DNA of 64,000 bases from Asterias amurensis (taxonomy: Eukaryota > Echinodermata > Asteroidea > Forcipulatida > Asteriidae). Positions within the stretch are counted from its first letter, which is position 1. Each line of letters starts with the position of its first letter. The stretch spans positions 124,001-188,000 of the forward strand of contig NC_092662.1 of NCBI RefSeq assembly GCF_032118995.1, given 5' to 3'. The position numbers were made by a program, and so were the translations under genes. This document shows positions 38,855-51,120 of the stretch, in pieces. The notes under the pieces were generated by a model. It was not told the DNA's origin. It ran no database searches and saw only the letters and a list, made by a program, of their open reading frames with translations.

Positions 38855-41800
38855 TCATGATGCTATCCGGCTTAATAAAACAACAACGACAACTGCCAGC
38901 AGTGCACTGCTGGCAAGCACAAACTCACTGGAGAACTGAACCTTTTGATGGTATGTACCCTAAAAGAAAAATGAAAAAGAAACAGGTAAAGAAAATAGAA
39001 AGAGTGGAGACACACTTGATGGCGATTTTCAAAAAATGGCAAAAACAAACCAGAAGAAGAAATTAGTGTGTCAATGTTATAAGAGGGGCTCCAAGGTAAA
39101 ATTCAAGTTTGTGATCTACTTATTTGGCAGTAGAAAGAGTATCAGATAAAATGACATTTTACATCATTTTAACGTGAAACCCGAGACTTTCATGAGGAGT
39201 CTATCTATTGAAAAATAATGTCATAAAACTGAATTTGACTTTGACGCCCCTCTATAAAGCACCTGTATTTCTAAATAACTGAATATCGGTATGACATACC
39301 TTTTCGCTATTTTTCTCAACAGCTGGTAGTTGCTCTACAAAACTGAATCGTTTTATCTCCTTGTCTTTAGGCCCTTCTTCTTTCTCAGGAAATTGGACTC
39401 TTTCTGTAGTTTCTGTCTCATTACTTAGTGCAATAGTTGTTGATGACAGTTCAACATTACGTACGCTTCCGAAGAAGTCAGTGATAGGAACTGTTTTGAT
39501 GTCTCGACGGAATAGGTCAGTCCTTATGCCTGGAGTGGAGCGGCAAACTTGCTGTGGGCAAACTTGAAACTAGAACAAGAAATGTAGAACAAAATAATTG
39601 TTACAACAAACCATGAAGGAAACTTTAGATAAAGTCTTTTACATGAATAACAAAAATATGATTCAGTTTACATTACCACCATGTGTATATACTATGATGA
39701 CCAGCTGCAGAAAGATGTAGTTCAACAAGAGATCACTGAGAACATGCATTCCTGAGCGGGATGTGAGAAAAGCGACCATGAGAGGCTCCATCGATGACCT
39801 CTTCTACTACCACTACTACAACTAGTTAGTCTTTAAGAGCTACCACTAAATTCCTTGTTATGCTGAAGGTAACTTTATAAGTTGGCAGATTGCATCTGAC
39901 AGAATTCACAATTTTGATAGAAAAAATAAACTCACAAAGTCCGCCATTGTTTTCTTGCTGTTAGGTGAGACTTTCTCTAGGAATTCCAAAGCGTAGTATG
40001 TATATCTATCAATGACATAAACGCCAATAGCTGGATCTACATGGTGCTGTATGGAAAGACAAAATAATCACCAAGTTCAAAGACAAACCTCTCAATAAGA
40101 ATGATTGTATTCTTGGTTTTTAAAAACAATAGTAGTATCAATGAGATATCGCCTAACATCATAAAGCTGAATGGTCACTTTAACGGGCTGAAACAGTAAC
40201 CCCCCTTCACAGCCCATAAGGATGCTGGCATGGGTACCATCCCTTAGGAGCGTGGCTGTTAGAGCACAACACAATACCTTCCCAACTTGTTTACAAAGCA
40301 ATTATGGTCAAGTGCCATGCTCAAGGAGGACACAAGTGTAATGACACTCTGCTGCTGACAATACTAGAGCTTGGGTCCGGTGAACTAGAACATAGGGCCC
40401 AGTTGCTAGATTGTGGGCTCGTAAGTCCAGAGGTTGTCGGTTCAAATCCCGCTCGAGTAACTATTTCTTTGTTCAACTCAAAGTTTAGTAACAAATTACC
40501 CAGTCTGATTGCCTTGTTGTTTATTACTTAGTAAGGACTACTTACAACAATTGGATCTATACTTACAGACAATGAGTCTTCTCCGACCTGGCTAGATCCC
40601 ACAGATAGGATATTTGGAGAATAGAAGAGTTGGAACATGGACACAGCTTGACACGTGTCAATGATGTATAAGACTTCATGATACCTGCAAACCAAATAAA
40701 AACCATAAGATTTCAATTTTGAAGCACTAAGTTCCACAGAGGCAGTGTGATAAGCTCTATGTTTTTTCCCCTGCTTTTCACCATTGCTGATCCTGGATCA
40801 AGCCCGTACCAGACCCCTCAAGTGGGACTTCAACCCAAATGTATGATCCAACTCTCAGCATTAAGAAAGGACCTTGGGAGGAGTTAGAACGTCAAATCAA
40901 CAAGGATCACCGCTGCTAGCACTAGTGATTTAACAGCCACATGGTTGCATCTTTGTGTGCAATACTTAGTAATTCAAAGTATGACCCACTTTCTAAACTA
41001 ATTCCAAAAAGAACATTTGTCAAATACTGGAACAAATTTCTCAGTTGGCCACAGCTGGCCATTGATCAGAGATGGTTCATCGTTAACTATAAATCTTGCC
41101 GGTAATACAACTTCTTTCTGAATGTACGAATCCATAGGATTAATTCAATTCCATGGTTACTCATGGTTTGACAGCAGCAAAACTTTTCTAAACCAGGCTG
41201 TCGGTTACCATGGCCAGAAAATCGGCGGCGCCGATAACTGTACATGAAGGCAAACAGACCATGGAAGAGCAGCTGTTGATCTCACTATTAACAACCAACC
41301 TTTTCTTCTGCCACATTTGCTCAAACGCATGAGCCAATTCCACATTGGAGATTTCCTCAGCGTCTTGAAATTTCAGGAAGTTTTCTCCACCGTGGCCGGT
41401 CATGTAGACGAGGATGTTGCTGCGATCGTCCGTCATCAAGCGTTTGGAACGAGGGGTCCCTGGTGGGAGACGTCCAGTCAGAACTCGGATGAAGTTTTCC
41501 ACAGTCACCTGAAGAGAACCATATGTTTTTCAGAATAGAATTAGCTTTGTATAAATGCAAATTAAGGTTCATGGTCCGATGTTTTGCCTTCAAGAAACAT
41601 TTTATCATGAGGTTTGAGCCTTGTAATTTTTATTCTCAATTTTCATTTGATCGTTTTAATCCTTTGTATTAAATAAAACTAACATGTGAAAATTTCATTT
41701 TAAAAGGTGGTTGTTTTTTATATCTAAAGCAATTATGTCCAAGCAGGAAGAATAATCCATAGAATTGGAATACACAATAATATGAGAAATGCTTAATTCT

Positions 41801-44800
41801 ATCGAAAGTTGCTGTGGACTTCTAATCAAAAGTTGATATTACAATTAATTTATAGAGTGACTACCAAATCTATACCTGCCCTGTAACACAACATTACATG
41901 GTCAAACATCACAAAATGGGAGTGTTCAAACAGCTCAGTTGGCTACCCAAATCTGCCTAACATTGAAAGTGTAACCTCACCTCATAGCCTCTGTAGTCAA
42001 CTTCTACATCGTCCCCATACACATTGATATGCTGATTGGCGTTGTTGAAAACAGTCGCTATACATAACAAAACCATTCATATACAGAAATAAACAAAGAA
42101 ATCATAGTATACTGCCAACCTTCTTGAAAATAAAACACACAGAAACACCAGGGTAAACCCCCTACGGCCTAACGTCCCATCTGAAGAATGAAGTAATAAT
42201 TGGTCTTGCTTTTATAAGGGCCCACAAGTGTCACAACGGGAACTTAAGCCCATACTCTGCTGATCAGAAACACCAGAGCTTGAATCCACCAGTGCTCTTA
42301 TAATACCAATAACAATAACAAGTTCTAAAATAGGGCAATTCTCAATGATAACAACAATTATAATGAAGATATTTATGGCGCACTTATCCATAAAACTTGA
42401 TAAAGGCGCCTACATACAAAAGGAAAGCAATAACCGTCTCAATGCGCTTTACATTAGTGCCTAAAGCATTGGGCCACTAACATTCCTTTAATCTTTCTCA
42501 GCTCCCTGGGGAGTATACAACCGCAGCGCTCCAAAGGCTTTTTCTTGCACAATATCAACCTCTACCCTCGCAGGTACCCATTTATACCCCTAGGTGAAGA
42601 AAAGCAAGTATAGTTAAAAAACATCTTGCTCATGGACACACCTTGTCACAGCCGGGACCCAAACTCACACTCTGATGACTTAACCACCAGAGAATGAGTC
42701 CAGTTTTCTTAACGGCTCAGCCGTGACACACTAATCATTTGATGCTCACCTGGTCTTGGGTTCCGTGCATTGCAAGCCATATCATCAGCTAACATTAGAA
42801 TGATTTGACTGTCTGGTATACCGAGTCGCTTCACACTGCGATAGATGGATAAGGTGTTTGCAACATGGCGATAATTGAACCAGAATCGCGACGTGCACAC
42901 CTGGAACAAGAAGAAATATTCTTTCCATAAAATATATAGGATTAGTAGAGCCATGGTAGAGCTGCCAAAAATAGTTGCAGTTTTATTTTTGTTCAGACAA
43001 GTTTGGAGGGAACGGTTTGCGGGCTCCACTGGCACAAAAAACAGATTATCTCATACTTCAACGAATGTTTGAATACCCAGATTGAGCTATGGGCAGAATT
43101 CAATAGGGACAACAATATTGATACGGTAACTTGAAATTATAAGCTGCAAGTACTTACCAATACAGCCCAATTATTTGTATGTCCACTTTTAAAGAAACCT
43201 TTGACGTTTTGCTCCTGCTGATGATGAAATAAAAAAGCACACATTATCAGTAATATCTTAAATTAAACAAATTACTTTTGAACAATCGACTAGAAAAGGA
43301 TAGAGTAGGCCAAATATAAAAAAAAACCAGTTGATCGTCCCCGCCCGCATCCTTTTTTGGGGCCGCATCCTTTTTTTTATTATTTACTATTTTCCGCATC
43401 TTTTTTAAATCCATCTTTTCAAAAGGACTTGCCTAGGTCTCTTAAGAGCTTTTCCCGAATTTATCGTAGCGTCATACGTTATCGACCCTCATATGTTTTC
43501 GGTCCCCAACTTTGATTCCCGTTTACCGCGAAATTGTGCAAGCTGCACCGGTGACAGAAGCTATGCAGTTTACTCACGGTCTGTATTTTCATCAGGCTTA
43601 ATCGTGCTGAGAATAAAGTTTCCTGTCGTTGGTTATGCTCAAACATTTATAAAATGATTGATTTTTGGTACTAATCACTAGTGCATTATTATGCCAACAT
43701 TCAAATGAGTCAAAGAAACATCATCCAACCTCGAAAGTTCAAAACAAAATTACTATCTGCTAGGTTGAGTTTCATACTGCTTTAGTCACTAGATGGATCA
43801 CGTGAGGTGGTTACTATTTGGGATTCTATGGTGTGCAAATGTGGGGAAAATATTAAAGTATTTTAAGCGAAAATGACAACAATTTTTTTTATTTATTTAC
43901 TGCATAACTGTTATAAATTCCGATTTAGTGTAATAAATATTAAGTCTAAATTAAAGAGAAAATATCATAGATTGGTTTATTATCTCCTGAAACCAAACAT
44001 TACTGGTCTGAAATGGGGGAAAACAGATTGTTATGAAGTGTGAGTGCATCAAGGGGGGTGGGGTGTTTTTGCTTTCATGCATTATGATATTTCTGGATTC
44101 TAACATAGTAGCCATAATGCCTTAGGACAAAAATGTAATTAAACTTGTTAAGTACTAATTGAATAATGTTTTTTATTTATTTTGCACGCCATACTAGCTT
44201 CTGAATATTCAATAAAATACCAACCAATGAAAGGTGTGAAAACATATGACGTTGCTCCAATGTCGTGCATGCATAAGCACTATTAATGGCGGACTGTCTT
44301 TTACGCAACGTAAAACCAAAACTTTAAAAATTTCAACACACCATGAAGTGAAAGTGTTATTGTTAAAAAATTGGATAGATGATTTGGAAAAAAAATATTT
44401 AGTTTTTGATTGTGAACAATTTTCCTGTTATCCTACTGAAAACACATGACACCAGGATAAGTCTTCATCATGTTCATGCTCTCACACTTGTAACCGTCTG
44501 TTTCATGAAACAATATTAGTGAATGCCACCCAGCAAATCTGTCTGTAAGTTATTTGTAAATCTGTGAACTTTTTTTCTTTTTTTTCTGTACCGAAAGGGT
44601 CCAATGGCTTTAAAAGAAAAAGTTATTTCCCATAAGAGTTTGCGCGGTGCATACAGTTTGCGCCCGAGCTTCCTGCGCAAAAGGTTTGCAGCGTAGCCGT
44701 CCGTAAAAATGGCACACCGCGCAATTTCAAAATGTTCATTTTCAAGAGCGGATTTAGGACTATATATTTTCGACCCGTAAATTCACCAACACCAGATTTT

Positions 44801-44949
44801 TAAAAGAACACTTTATAGAGCATATTACAACCAAATAAATTCCACATTTAAGGCTCCGTAACACTTACCTCTACAGAGGTAGCACAAGGTGAAACCATTA
44901 CAAACACGAAAGCTGCGGCTTTCAAAACATCTCGAATGGAGGCCGCCAT
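38855..44949 (-). CDS. PIGK: PIGK, GPI-anchor transamidase catalytic subunit (C13 family)
   Basis: PIGK is the cysteine protease of the ER GPI transamidase that cleaves the C-terminal signal and attaches the GPI anchor. Exons (minus): 44869-44949, 43158-43217, 42750-42900, 41981-42057, 41300-41508, 40567-40684, 39936-40046, 39300-39569 and 38855-38959; phases agree, total 393 aa (human 395). The N-terminus [20 protein letters not shown] is a signal peptide. The core reads [35 protein letters not shown], catalytic His in [14 protein letters not shown] and catalytic Cys in [12 protein letters not shown], then [10 protein letters not shown] and [15 protein letters not shown]. The last exon gives a C-terminal membrane helix ([21 protein letters not shown]). 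The exon 5 donor is the weak GTTGGT. The exon 2 acceptor has a CAGCAG choice. The frame is complete. Confidence 0.97.
40380..40465 (+). mobile_element. tRNA-like SINE head in PIGK intron 6
   Basis: GGGCCCAGTTGCTAGATTGTGGG then GGTTCAAATCCCGC form A- and B-box-like parts of a tRNA-related head on the plus strand, antisense to PIGK. Confidence 0.55.
42130..42305 (-). mobile_element. Truncated SINE (Leu/Ser-like head), minus strand
   Basis: TCTGCTGATCAGAAACACCAGAG and the ACGTCCCATCTGAAGAATGAA body are shared with the copy at 57605-58003. It lies in PIGK intron 3. Confidence 0.6.
42340..42732 (-). mobile_element. Full-length tRNA-derived SINE in PIGK intron 3
   Basis: On the minus strand it starts with a class II tRNA-like head (GTCACGGCTGAGCCGTTAAGAA ... 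GAGTTTGGGTCCCGGC) and ends in an ATAA-rich tail preceded by TTTATCAAG...GCGCCATAAATATC. Its end is about 18 bp from PIGK exon 3. A headless copy of the body is at 56835-57065. Confidence 0.7.
43455..43535. repeat. Dispersed repeat shared with 61790-61850
   Basis: CGTAGCGTCATACGTTATCG and the following ACCCTCATATGTTTTCGGTCC are the same as inside the inverted-repeat element at 61424-62130, so this is a fragment of that family in PIGK intron 1. Confidence 0.7.
44541..44614. mobile_element. Truncated family C MITE
   Basis: Right-hand 70 bp of the element at 13737-14100, with the end GGGTCCAATGGCT followed by TTAA. It lies in PIGK intron 1. Confidence 0.75.
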
Positions 44950-45207
44950 GATTGTTTTATTTTTTATTTTTTTGGGTGGGGGTATAGCGCCACCAACGGG
45001 AGACTATTTCCATCATGCACTTTTCCCGATCGTCCTGCACTGTAAAAAAAATTCGACAACAAGCAGCTGATTCATTGTGCAACAACCAAATCTGATCGTC
45101 AAAAACAAGTGCGTATTACACTAATTAAAGTTCCCTTTCTTTGAAATGATGTTTTCATTTAAAGGTTAGACCGTGTGGAACAAAAGAATAGTGTTACTGT
45201 TTATTTT

Positions 45208-45292
45208 AGACCCAGTGATTGGGGCGCTAGATTCTTTTTTCGATAAATTTCGAAAAAGAACCTAGCGCCCCAGTCACTTGACTGGGTCAAGT
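45208..45292. repeat. Hairpin with ACCCAGTGA-TGGGGCGCTAG arms
   Basis: GACCCAGTGATTGGGGCGCTAG and its mirror enclose TTCTTTTTTCGATAAATTTCGAAAAAGAA, a near-perfect 84-bp hairpin. Its arm sequence resembles the outer end of the adjacent foldback element at 45920-45997. Confidence 0.8.
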
Positions 45293-45454
45293 ATGTTTAT
45301 TTATAATTAATAATATTAATATTGAGAAATATTGATTATTGATTATGATTGAGAAAAAGATGTAAAACTAGAAAAAATAGAATGAAACATTGAAATGTGT
45401 ATGTTCGCATTGTTGGTTGGTTTATTTTTGACTTGGTTTGTTAGATTTGTTAGA

Positions 45455-45997
45455 ACTAGACCCAGTAACTGGGTAGCCTTTAGTAGTGAAGGCGCACGCG
45501 GCACACTGGATGGCACGCACGACCCAACAAATTTAACGCACGAAAAAAGACTTTATCATCGCGAGCGGCGAAGCCGCGAAGCGCCTTTACCAACTCGTTT
45601 TGTGGCCTTATGTTTTTCTTTACATTTGCCAACGATTTTGGTGGGAGAAAATGTAATGCATAATGCATTAGCGTGGTGAGTTGCTGGCCATTAAGAAGTC
45701 ACAATTACTTACATGACGTCACAAGAACACTCGATGCAAATTCGTTACATTTTCTCCCACCAAAATCGTTGGCAAATGTAAAGAAAAACATAAGGCCCCA
45801 AAATGAGTTGGTAAAGGCGCTTCGCGGCTTCGCCGCTCGCGGTGATAGTCTTTTTTCGTGCATTAAATTTTTGGGGCTGTGCGTGCTATCCGGTGTGCCG
45901 CGTGCGCCTTGACTAAAGGCTAGTAACTGGGGTGCTGTACTCCTTTTTTCGAACTGTTGAAAAAGGAGTACAGTGCTCCAGTTACTGGGTCTAGTTT
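45455..45997. mobile_element. Foldback element in the PIGK/GTF2B interval
   Basis: The arm from AACTAGACCCAGTAACTGGG through AAGGCGCACGCGGCACAC, GCGAGCGGCGAAGCCGCGAAGCGCC and TTGCCAACGATTTTGGTGGG reappears in reverse after a short unique centre (about 45660-45735). The two arms are about 210-250 bp and highly similar. The right side has an additional hairpin (45924-45990) of GTAACTGGGGTGCTGTACTCC and its mirror. Both arms translate to mirror reading frames that I treat as non-coding. No transposase is seen. Confidence 0.75.
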
Positions 45998-46344
45998 AGA
46001 ACAGAACTAGGTACACTAACATCTGATCATTTTATTTAGGACTTAAATATAATTATAGAAAGCTGGGTTGGGTTGCACTTGCAGGTATCCTAGAAGTTAG
46101 AACTATGAAGTTTGTTCGGCTATCGTCTCCACGTTTAAAACGATAGCCTAACAAGTTATGACAGCGATTTAGTGAGATTATTGCACAACTGTAACTACTG
46201 ACCATGCTGACATGGACGTTTGGTAAACGACAGAATGACGGAACGCATACAATGTAACAAGTACCATAAAACGCCCTGAATCATCATCATGGGCTAGTTT
46301 ATAACATATTTCTACCTTCAAGTCATTGGTTATAATTTAAATAA

Positions 46345-46470
46345 TAATAAAACTATAAAGGCCCAGTATTAGTATTACTTATAATGAGAAATAATAATAG
46401 TGTTTATATAAAGCACCTTTTACACAAAATGTCAAGGCCCTGTACAAAAACGCCAACGACATATTAAAAC
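46345..46470. mobile_element. SINE 3' tail fragment
   Basis: AATAATAATA runs with GTTTATATAAAGCACCTTTTACACAAAATG resemble the 3' ends of the SINEs at 57605 and 42340 (ATAATA tail next to TATAAAGCGC). No tRNA head remains. Confidence 0.5.
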
Positions 46471-46547
46471 TAGAGACAATTCATACACGACTGGTAAGAA
46501 ATAAATGAAGGTTCTTTTGTTTTGTTTTCTCAAATTTCAGATTGAAA

Positions 46548-49500
46548 ATGAATCGAATAAGCTGTCCTAAACATCCTGATGCCAACCTTATCGAGGACTA
46601 TCATGCCGGAGATATGATCTGCCCACAGTGTGGTCTGGTGGTTGTCGATAGGTATGTTTCGTCCCAACTTGACCACTGGCCCAACAATAGTTGAGACTGG
46701 TCCGCTCTTGAGTGTTGAAGTTGGGCAGTCTGTCCCAACTAGAGTTGAGTGTTGAAGTTGGGGTATTCCAACTAGAGTTTGGACTGGTCCCAACTTGAGT
46801 GTTGAAGTTGGGGTATTCCAACTAGAGTTGGGACTGGTCCCAACTTGAGTGTTGAAGTTGGGGTATTCCAACTAGAGTTTGGACTGGTCCCAACTTGAGT
46901 GTTGAAGTTGGGGTATTCCAACTAGAGTTGGGACTGGTCCCAACTTGAGTGTTGAAGTTGGGGTATTCCAACTAGAGTTGGGACTGGTCCCAACTTGAGT
47001 GTTGAAGTTGGGGTATTCCAACTAGAGTTTGGACTGGTCCCAACTTGAGTGTTGAAGTTGGGGTATTCCAACTAGAGTTGGGACTGGTCCCAACTTGAGT
47101 GTTGAAGTTGGGGTATTCCAACTAGAGTTGGGACTGGTCCCAACTTGAGTGTTGAAGTTGGGGTATTCCAACTAGAGTTGGGACTGGTCCCAACTTGAGT
47201 GTTGAAGTTGGGGTATTCCAACTAGAGTTGGGACTGGTCCAAACTTGAGTGTTGAAGTTGGGGTATTCCAACTAGAGTTGGGACTGATCACAACTTGAGT
47301 GTTGAAGTTGGGGGGTCCCAACTAGAGTTGGGACTGGTCCCATACCATCTGATGATTTAGTTACAATGATTTATTTTATTTATGTTCATTCCAAAATTAA
47401 AAAATTCACACTGTATTTTTTTAAGAATTTATTAAAGAACCATCACCTTTTGTTCCCTGTAGATGTATTGATGTTGGATCAGAGTGGCGTACATTCAGTA
47501 ATGACAAAGCCAATGCTGATCCATCACGTGTTGGTGCTGCAGAGAATCCTCTACTCAGCGGAGGAGACCTATCAACCATCATCGGCCAGCCGTCTGGATC
47601 GGCAGGGTTTGGAGAAGACGGCGCCGCAAAATACCAAAATAGAAAACAAGTGAGAGGGACTAATTGTTTTTGTGTGAATAAGTGTGATGAATAAAAAAGC
47701 AGTGATTTCAACTTCAAACCCATTTTTCTCATGATGGGCTTTTTTTTAACACCAAAACAGGGCCGGGCCTGACTAAACCTTTAAATGTTCCTTTCTCACA
47801 CCAGGTCAGCAGTTCAGACAGAGCCCTCATAAGTGCATTCAGAGAGATATCGCACATGTCGGATCGAATCAATTTACCAAGAACCATACTGGTAGGTCAA
47901 ATACAAACAACATGTGAACCATTGTTTCAACAATATTTCTCAGATTTATTCATGATGATTTTCAGTGCTTCCCTTCTAATGGTAACGAGGCTATGTACTC
48001 CCTGCACCAGAATGAGCCAATAAGCATCCTTCATTTGCCCTCCATTGTTGGCCAAATGCGCAGAGTTTACAGTGAAAACAGCAAGTGAGCTTACTATTAA
48101 AGGAATCATAGCTCAAGTCTCCGGAAGCAAACTAATCAAAACTTAAGAACTCACTCTGTAGTAATGAAGTTAATAATGAGAAGTCCCCTGAATCCACTAA
48201 GTGAAAGCAACAGTTCAAGCCAATTTCCTACTTTCTGCCCTGGTAATAAGCAGGACACCGAGTTCTTTGTAGAACTGAGAAGTCTCCCGCATTCCGAAAA
48301 GTCTACTGTCGAAGTAGCATTTTGTATAGCAAGATAAGTTCTCAGAAAAACATAATCTACCCAGCAAATAGATACACGGTGTTACTGCAAACCAAAAATA
48401 CAAGGAATAATAATAATTTTCAACTTTGTTGTCTGACTAGGATCGAACCAATGGATTGTTCAAGCAAGTTCATGAGCAGCGCAGCTTGAGGGGACGAAGC
48501 AATGATGCCATCGCTGCAGCATGTCTGTACATAGCATGTAGGCAAGAGGGTGTTCCAAGGACATTCAAAGGTAAGTCATTATTAGTCATGTCCAAACTTT
48601 CACTTTCAGCCAGATAACAAATAAGCAGCTTCAAACAATTGAGTTTTTAACAGAGACTTAAAAAACCAAAAAGATTACCCATACCCATACACTGCCGGCC
48701 GTACAGATCACCCAGAAATATATCTCACAACTAAAAATCTGTTAAATTTAAAAAAAAAAAGCATTTGGATCGAAATAAGCCTGGCTGAATTTGGACAGAA
48801 TCCCTCCCAAAACAAAACAATCAATTTTCCTTGGAAAACCATTTCAGAGAGATTTGTATATTGATTCCTCACAAATATTAACTTCTAGACTGACCTTCCA
48901 ATTCCTCATTTGTTTGTCTGTTTCAGAAATCTGCGCTGTATCCAGAGTCAGTAAGAAAGAGATTGGCCGTTGTTTCAAGCTGATACTGCGTGCAATAGAA
49001 GCTAATGTGAGCCTCATCAACAGTGGTGACTTCATGGTAAACTCTTTGTGTATATTTATTACAAGTAACAGTTAAATTAGAAATAAACAATGGCTGCATT
49101 ACGGGAAAGTTCCTTAAAAGAGTTTCCCAGTTTGGCCAACAAAATTTATGAACTAGACAGCCTTTTCAGTGAGCGAATGTGTTTACATTGCTTAGGTCAT
49201 TACACTTGGGTCATTCAACTTATGGATAGGTAAATTTTGGGCTGAACAAAGACAAATTTACTGCAATGGGATTTGAACCTGCACCCTCTGGCTAATGTGC
49301 CAGTTTCTCTAACAACTTAGCTCTCTAGCCATAATTGTTGGCTGTTTCCTTATGGTGTCAATATCCTTATTCTCAAATTGAATATACTTGGTTTTTTTTT
49401 TAAAGTTAAGGTTAAGGTTATGTAACTACCAAGGCAAACTCTTTGTGATAGTAATTATTTTTAATCGTCCATTTTCTATGTTTCAGTCTCGCTTTTGCTC

Positions 49501-50734
49501 CAACCTCACCCTTCCTACATCAGTTCAGAAGGCAGCGACCCATGTTGCTAACCAAGCAATGAAATTGGATCTTGTACCTGGGTGAGAAATTTATAACATT
49601 TCATTTTTTAATTTAGCCTTTTGTAAATGCTTAGTCAGTCTTTTTCTGTGCTCCCAGTAAGCAAGCTGTGTGTCTGATTGTTAAATTCTTGTTATTCATA
49701 TTTAGGCGCAGCCCAATCTCGGTTGCTGCTGCTGCAATTTACATGGCATCTCAGGCCTCAAGCGACAAACGCTCTCAAAAAGGTAAGTTGTCACTTCATT
49801 AAAGGTTACAGAAACGCTAAATGTAAGGGCCTTGTCACTTGAGGTTACCTTTCAATTAAATTCAATTCAAAAATGGTTTATTAAAACATGACTCGCAGTT
49901 AAAAAACTGAATTGCACATGTCAACATCATAATATGTTAAAAAATTACATGCAACTTGGTGGGCAACCAATTGCATGCAACTTGGTGGGCAACCAATTGC
50001 AGTGCATGCTAGAGGACCACTTTGGTAGCACATGAGTAATTCTTCAAACAATGTTTTACAAATCCCAAGAAAAATGTGTGAACATTAAAATGTGAAAAGA
50101 TTCTCTTCTTTGACATTGCCTGGAACTGGTTGCCTGTAAATTGCCTCAAGTGACATGACCCTAACACTGGTGAAGTGGAAGGCATGACAGCCACATTGGG
50201 ATGCAATATTCCTTCCAACTACGCACAGCCATTTGCAGTGAGAGCCTATGGCTAAATTCCTGAAGATATTAAGCAGAGAAACTTGCTTATCAATGTAAGT
50301 TGCTAATCAAATCTTGGCAAGGTACCAGTGACAACTATTGGTTTGGCTAATGGCTATGTACTGTTTTGAAATGTTCATGAAGTATGGAAATAAATGCAAT
50401 TTTGAATTGAATCAAACGTTAAAATAGTTAATTATAAGAATTGACTGAGTAGTGGTACAATTTGTTTTTAAAGTAGCTAACATTACACAACTTTTTAACC
50501 CATAATCTTTTTTTCTTTCTGTCCCAAATAATTGTCTGTGCTCAAGACTTTTTCAAAGCTTACAGTGTGAATAATTTTATTTGTTGATTTGTTCACACAG
50601 AAATTGGAGATATTGCCGGTACAGCTGAGGTGACCATTCGACAATCATATAAGTTAATGTATCCAAAGGCATTAGAACTATTTCCAGAGGACTTTAAATT
50701 TGCTACTAAAGTGGAGGATTTACCGGCGCCATAA
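46548..50734 (+). CDS. GTF2B: GTF2B, transcription initiation factor TFIIB
   Basis: TFIIB bridges TBP-bound promoters and RNA polymerase II. Coding exons: 46548-46651, 47463-47649, 47805-47891, 48441-48570, 48927-49036, 49487-49581, 49706-49782 and 50601-50734, in phase, stop TAA. From the first Met the protein has 307 aa; human is 316. The N-terminal zinc ribbon is [20 protein letters not shown] then PQCGLVV, followed by the B-reader/linker [20 protein letters not shown]. The two cyclin-like repeats include [20 protein letters not shown] then [10 protein letters not shown], and [19 protein letters not shown] then [20 protein letters not shown]. The upstream acceptor at 46540 means a 5' exon, possibly adding residues before MNRISCP (human has MASTSRLDALPRVTCP). 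Intron 1 is mostly a 50-bp minisatellite. Confidence 0.97.
46662..47341. repeat. 50-bp minisatellite filling GTF2B intron 1
   Basis: About 13 copies of CAACTTGAGTGTTGAAGTTG followed by GGGTATTCCAACTAGAGTTGGGACTGGTCC. Each unit holds inverted words (CAACTT/AAGTTG and CCAACTAGAGTTGG). Central copies are nearly identical, with a GAGTTT/GAGTTG variant alternating. The first copies are degenerate and begin 10 bp after the exon 1 donor. Confidence 0.95.
49255..49335 (-). mobile_element. tRNA-like SINE head in GTF2B intron 6
   Basis: The reverse strand reads GAGAGCTAAGTTGTTAGAGAAAC (A box region) and GGTTCAAATCCCATTGC (B box), antisense to GTF2B. Confidence 0.55.
50010..50410 (+). mobile_element. 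Decayed retroelement 3' part in GTF2B intron 8 region
   Basis: It shares GGACCACTTTGGTAGCACATGAGT with 30520-30560 and continues through CTAAATTCCTGAAGATATTAAGC to GTATGGAAATAAATGCAATTTTGAATTGAAT, which looks like a retroelement 3' end with a short A/T tail. It lies in the last GTF2B intron. Class uncertain. Confidence 0.4.
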
Positions 50735-50924
50735 AACCATCTCCCTTCCCCTTTACCCATACCTCTTTAGTTGAAGTTAACAACGGGAACTTTATAACAA
50801 TCAATGATTATATGTTGATATATTGTGTCATTGCCAAGCAGTTTAGTGGATTCAAGCTTATGGCCCAGTTTTATACGGTTGCTTTGAAAGCATAAAAAGT
50901 AGCTGAGCACAACAAAGTTATGCT

Positions 50925-51120
50925 AAAAGGGACCAATGCCTTGGATTGGACGAGCTGGTCTTTGAAAAACGTTTGGAAGCATTTGTTATAAAATGCATAT
51001 GGTTGGAAAGATGTTTTAAAAGTAGAATAAAATGATCCACACAAACATGCCTTGAAATTGCAGGGTTTTCCTTTACAGTCGCGAAGTAACATTAAGAATG
51101 AAGAATGGTTCCTTTTCAAC
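50925..51120. mobile_element. Half copy of palindromic MITE family B
   Basis: GGGACCAATGCCTTGGATTGG through AAATGCATATGGTTGGAAAGATG to TTTTCCTTTACAGTCGCGAAG matches one arm of the complete element at 59745-60126. The other arm is missing. Confidence 0.75.

Larger units (their letters stand above)
44950..46547. promoter_or_regulatory. Head-to-head PIGK/GTF2B promoter interval
   Basis: About 1.6 kb between the PIGK start (minus) and the first recognised GTF2B coding exon (plus). Promoters for both genes should lie here. A short hairpin (45208-45292), a 540-bp foldback element (45455-45997) and a SINE tail (46345-46470) occupy much of it. An acceptor (TTTCAG) directly before 46541 shows that GTF2B has at least one further 5' exon in this interval. 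Confidence 0.5.

Noticed and set aside
45480-45912. Mirror reading frames with LPPKSLANVKKNIRPQNELV
   Set aside because: They are the two arms of a foldback element; the shared frame is a consequence of the inverted repeat, with no known domain.
46530-46871. Minus-strand frames over the GTF2B intron 1 repeat
   Set aside because: Low-complexity frames from the 50-bp minisatellite, antisense to GTF2B.
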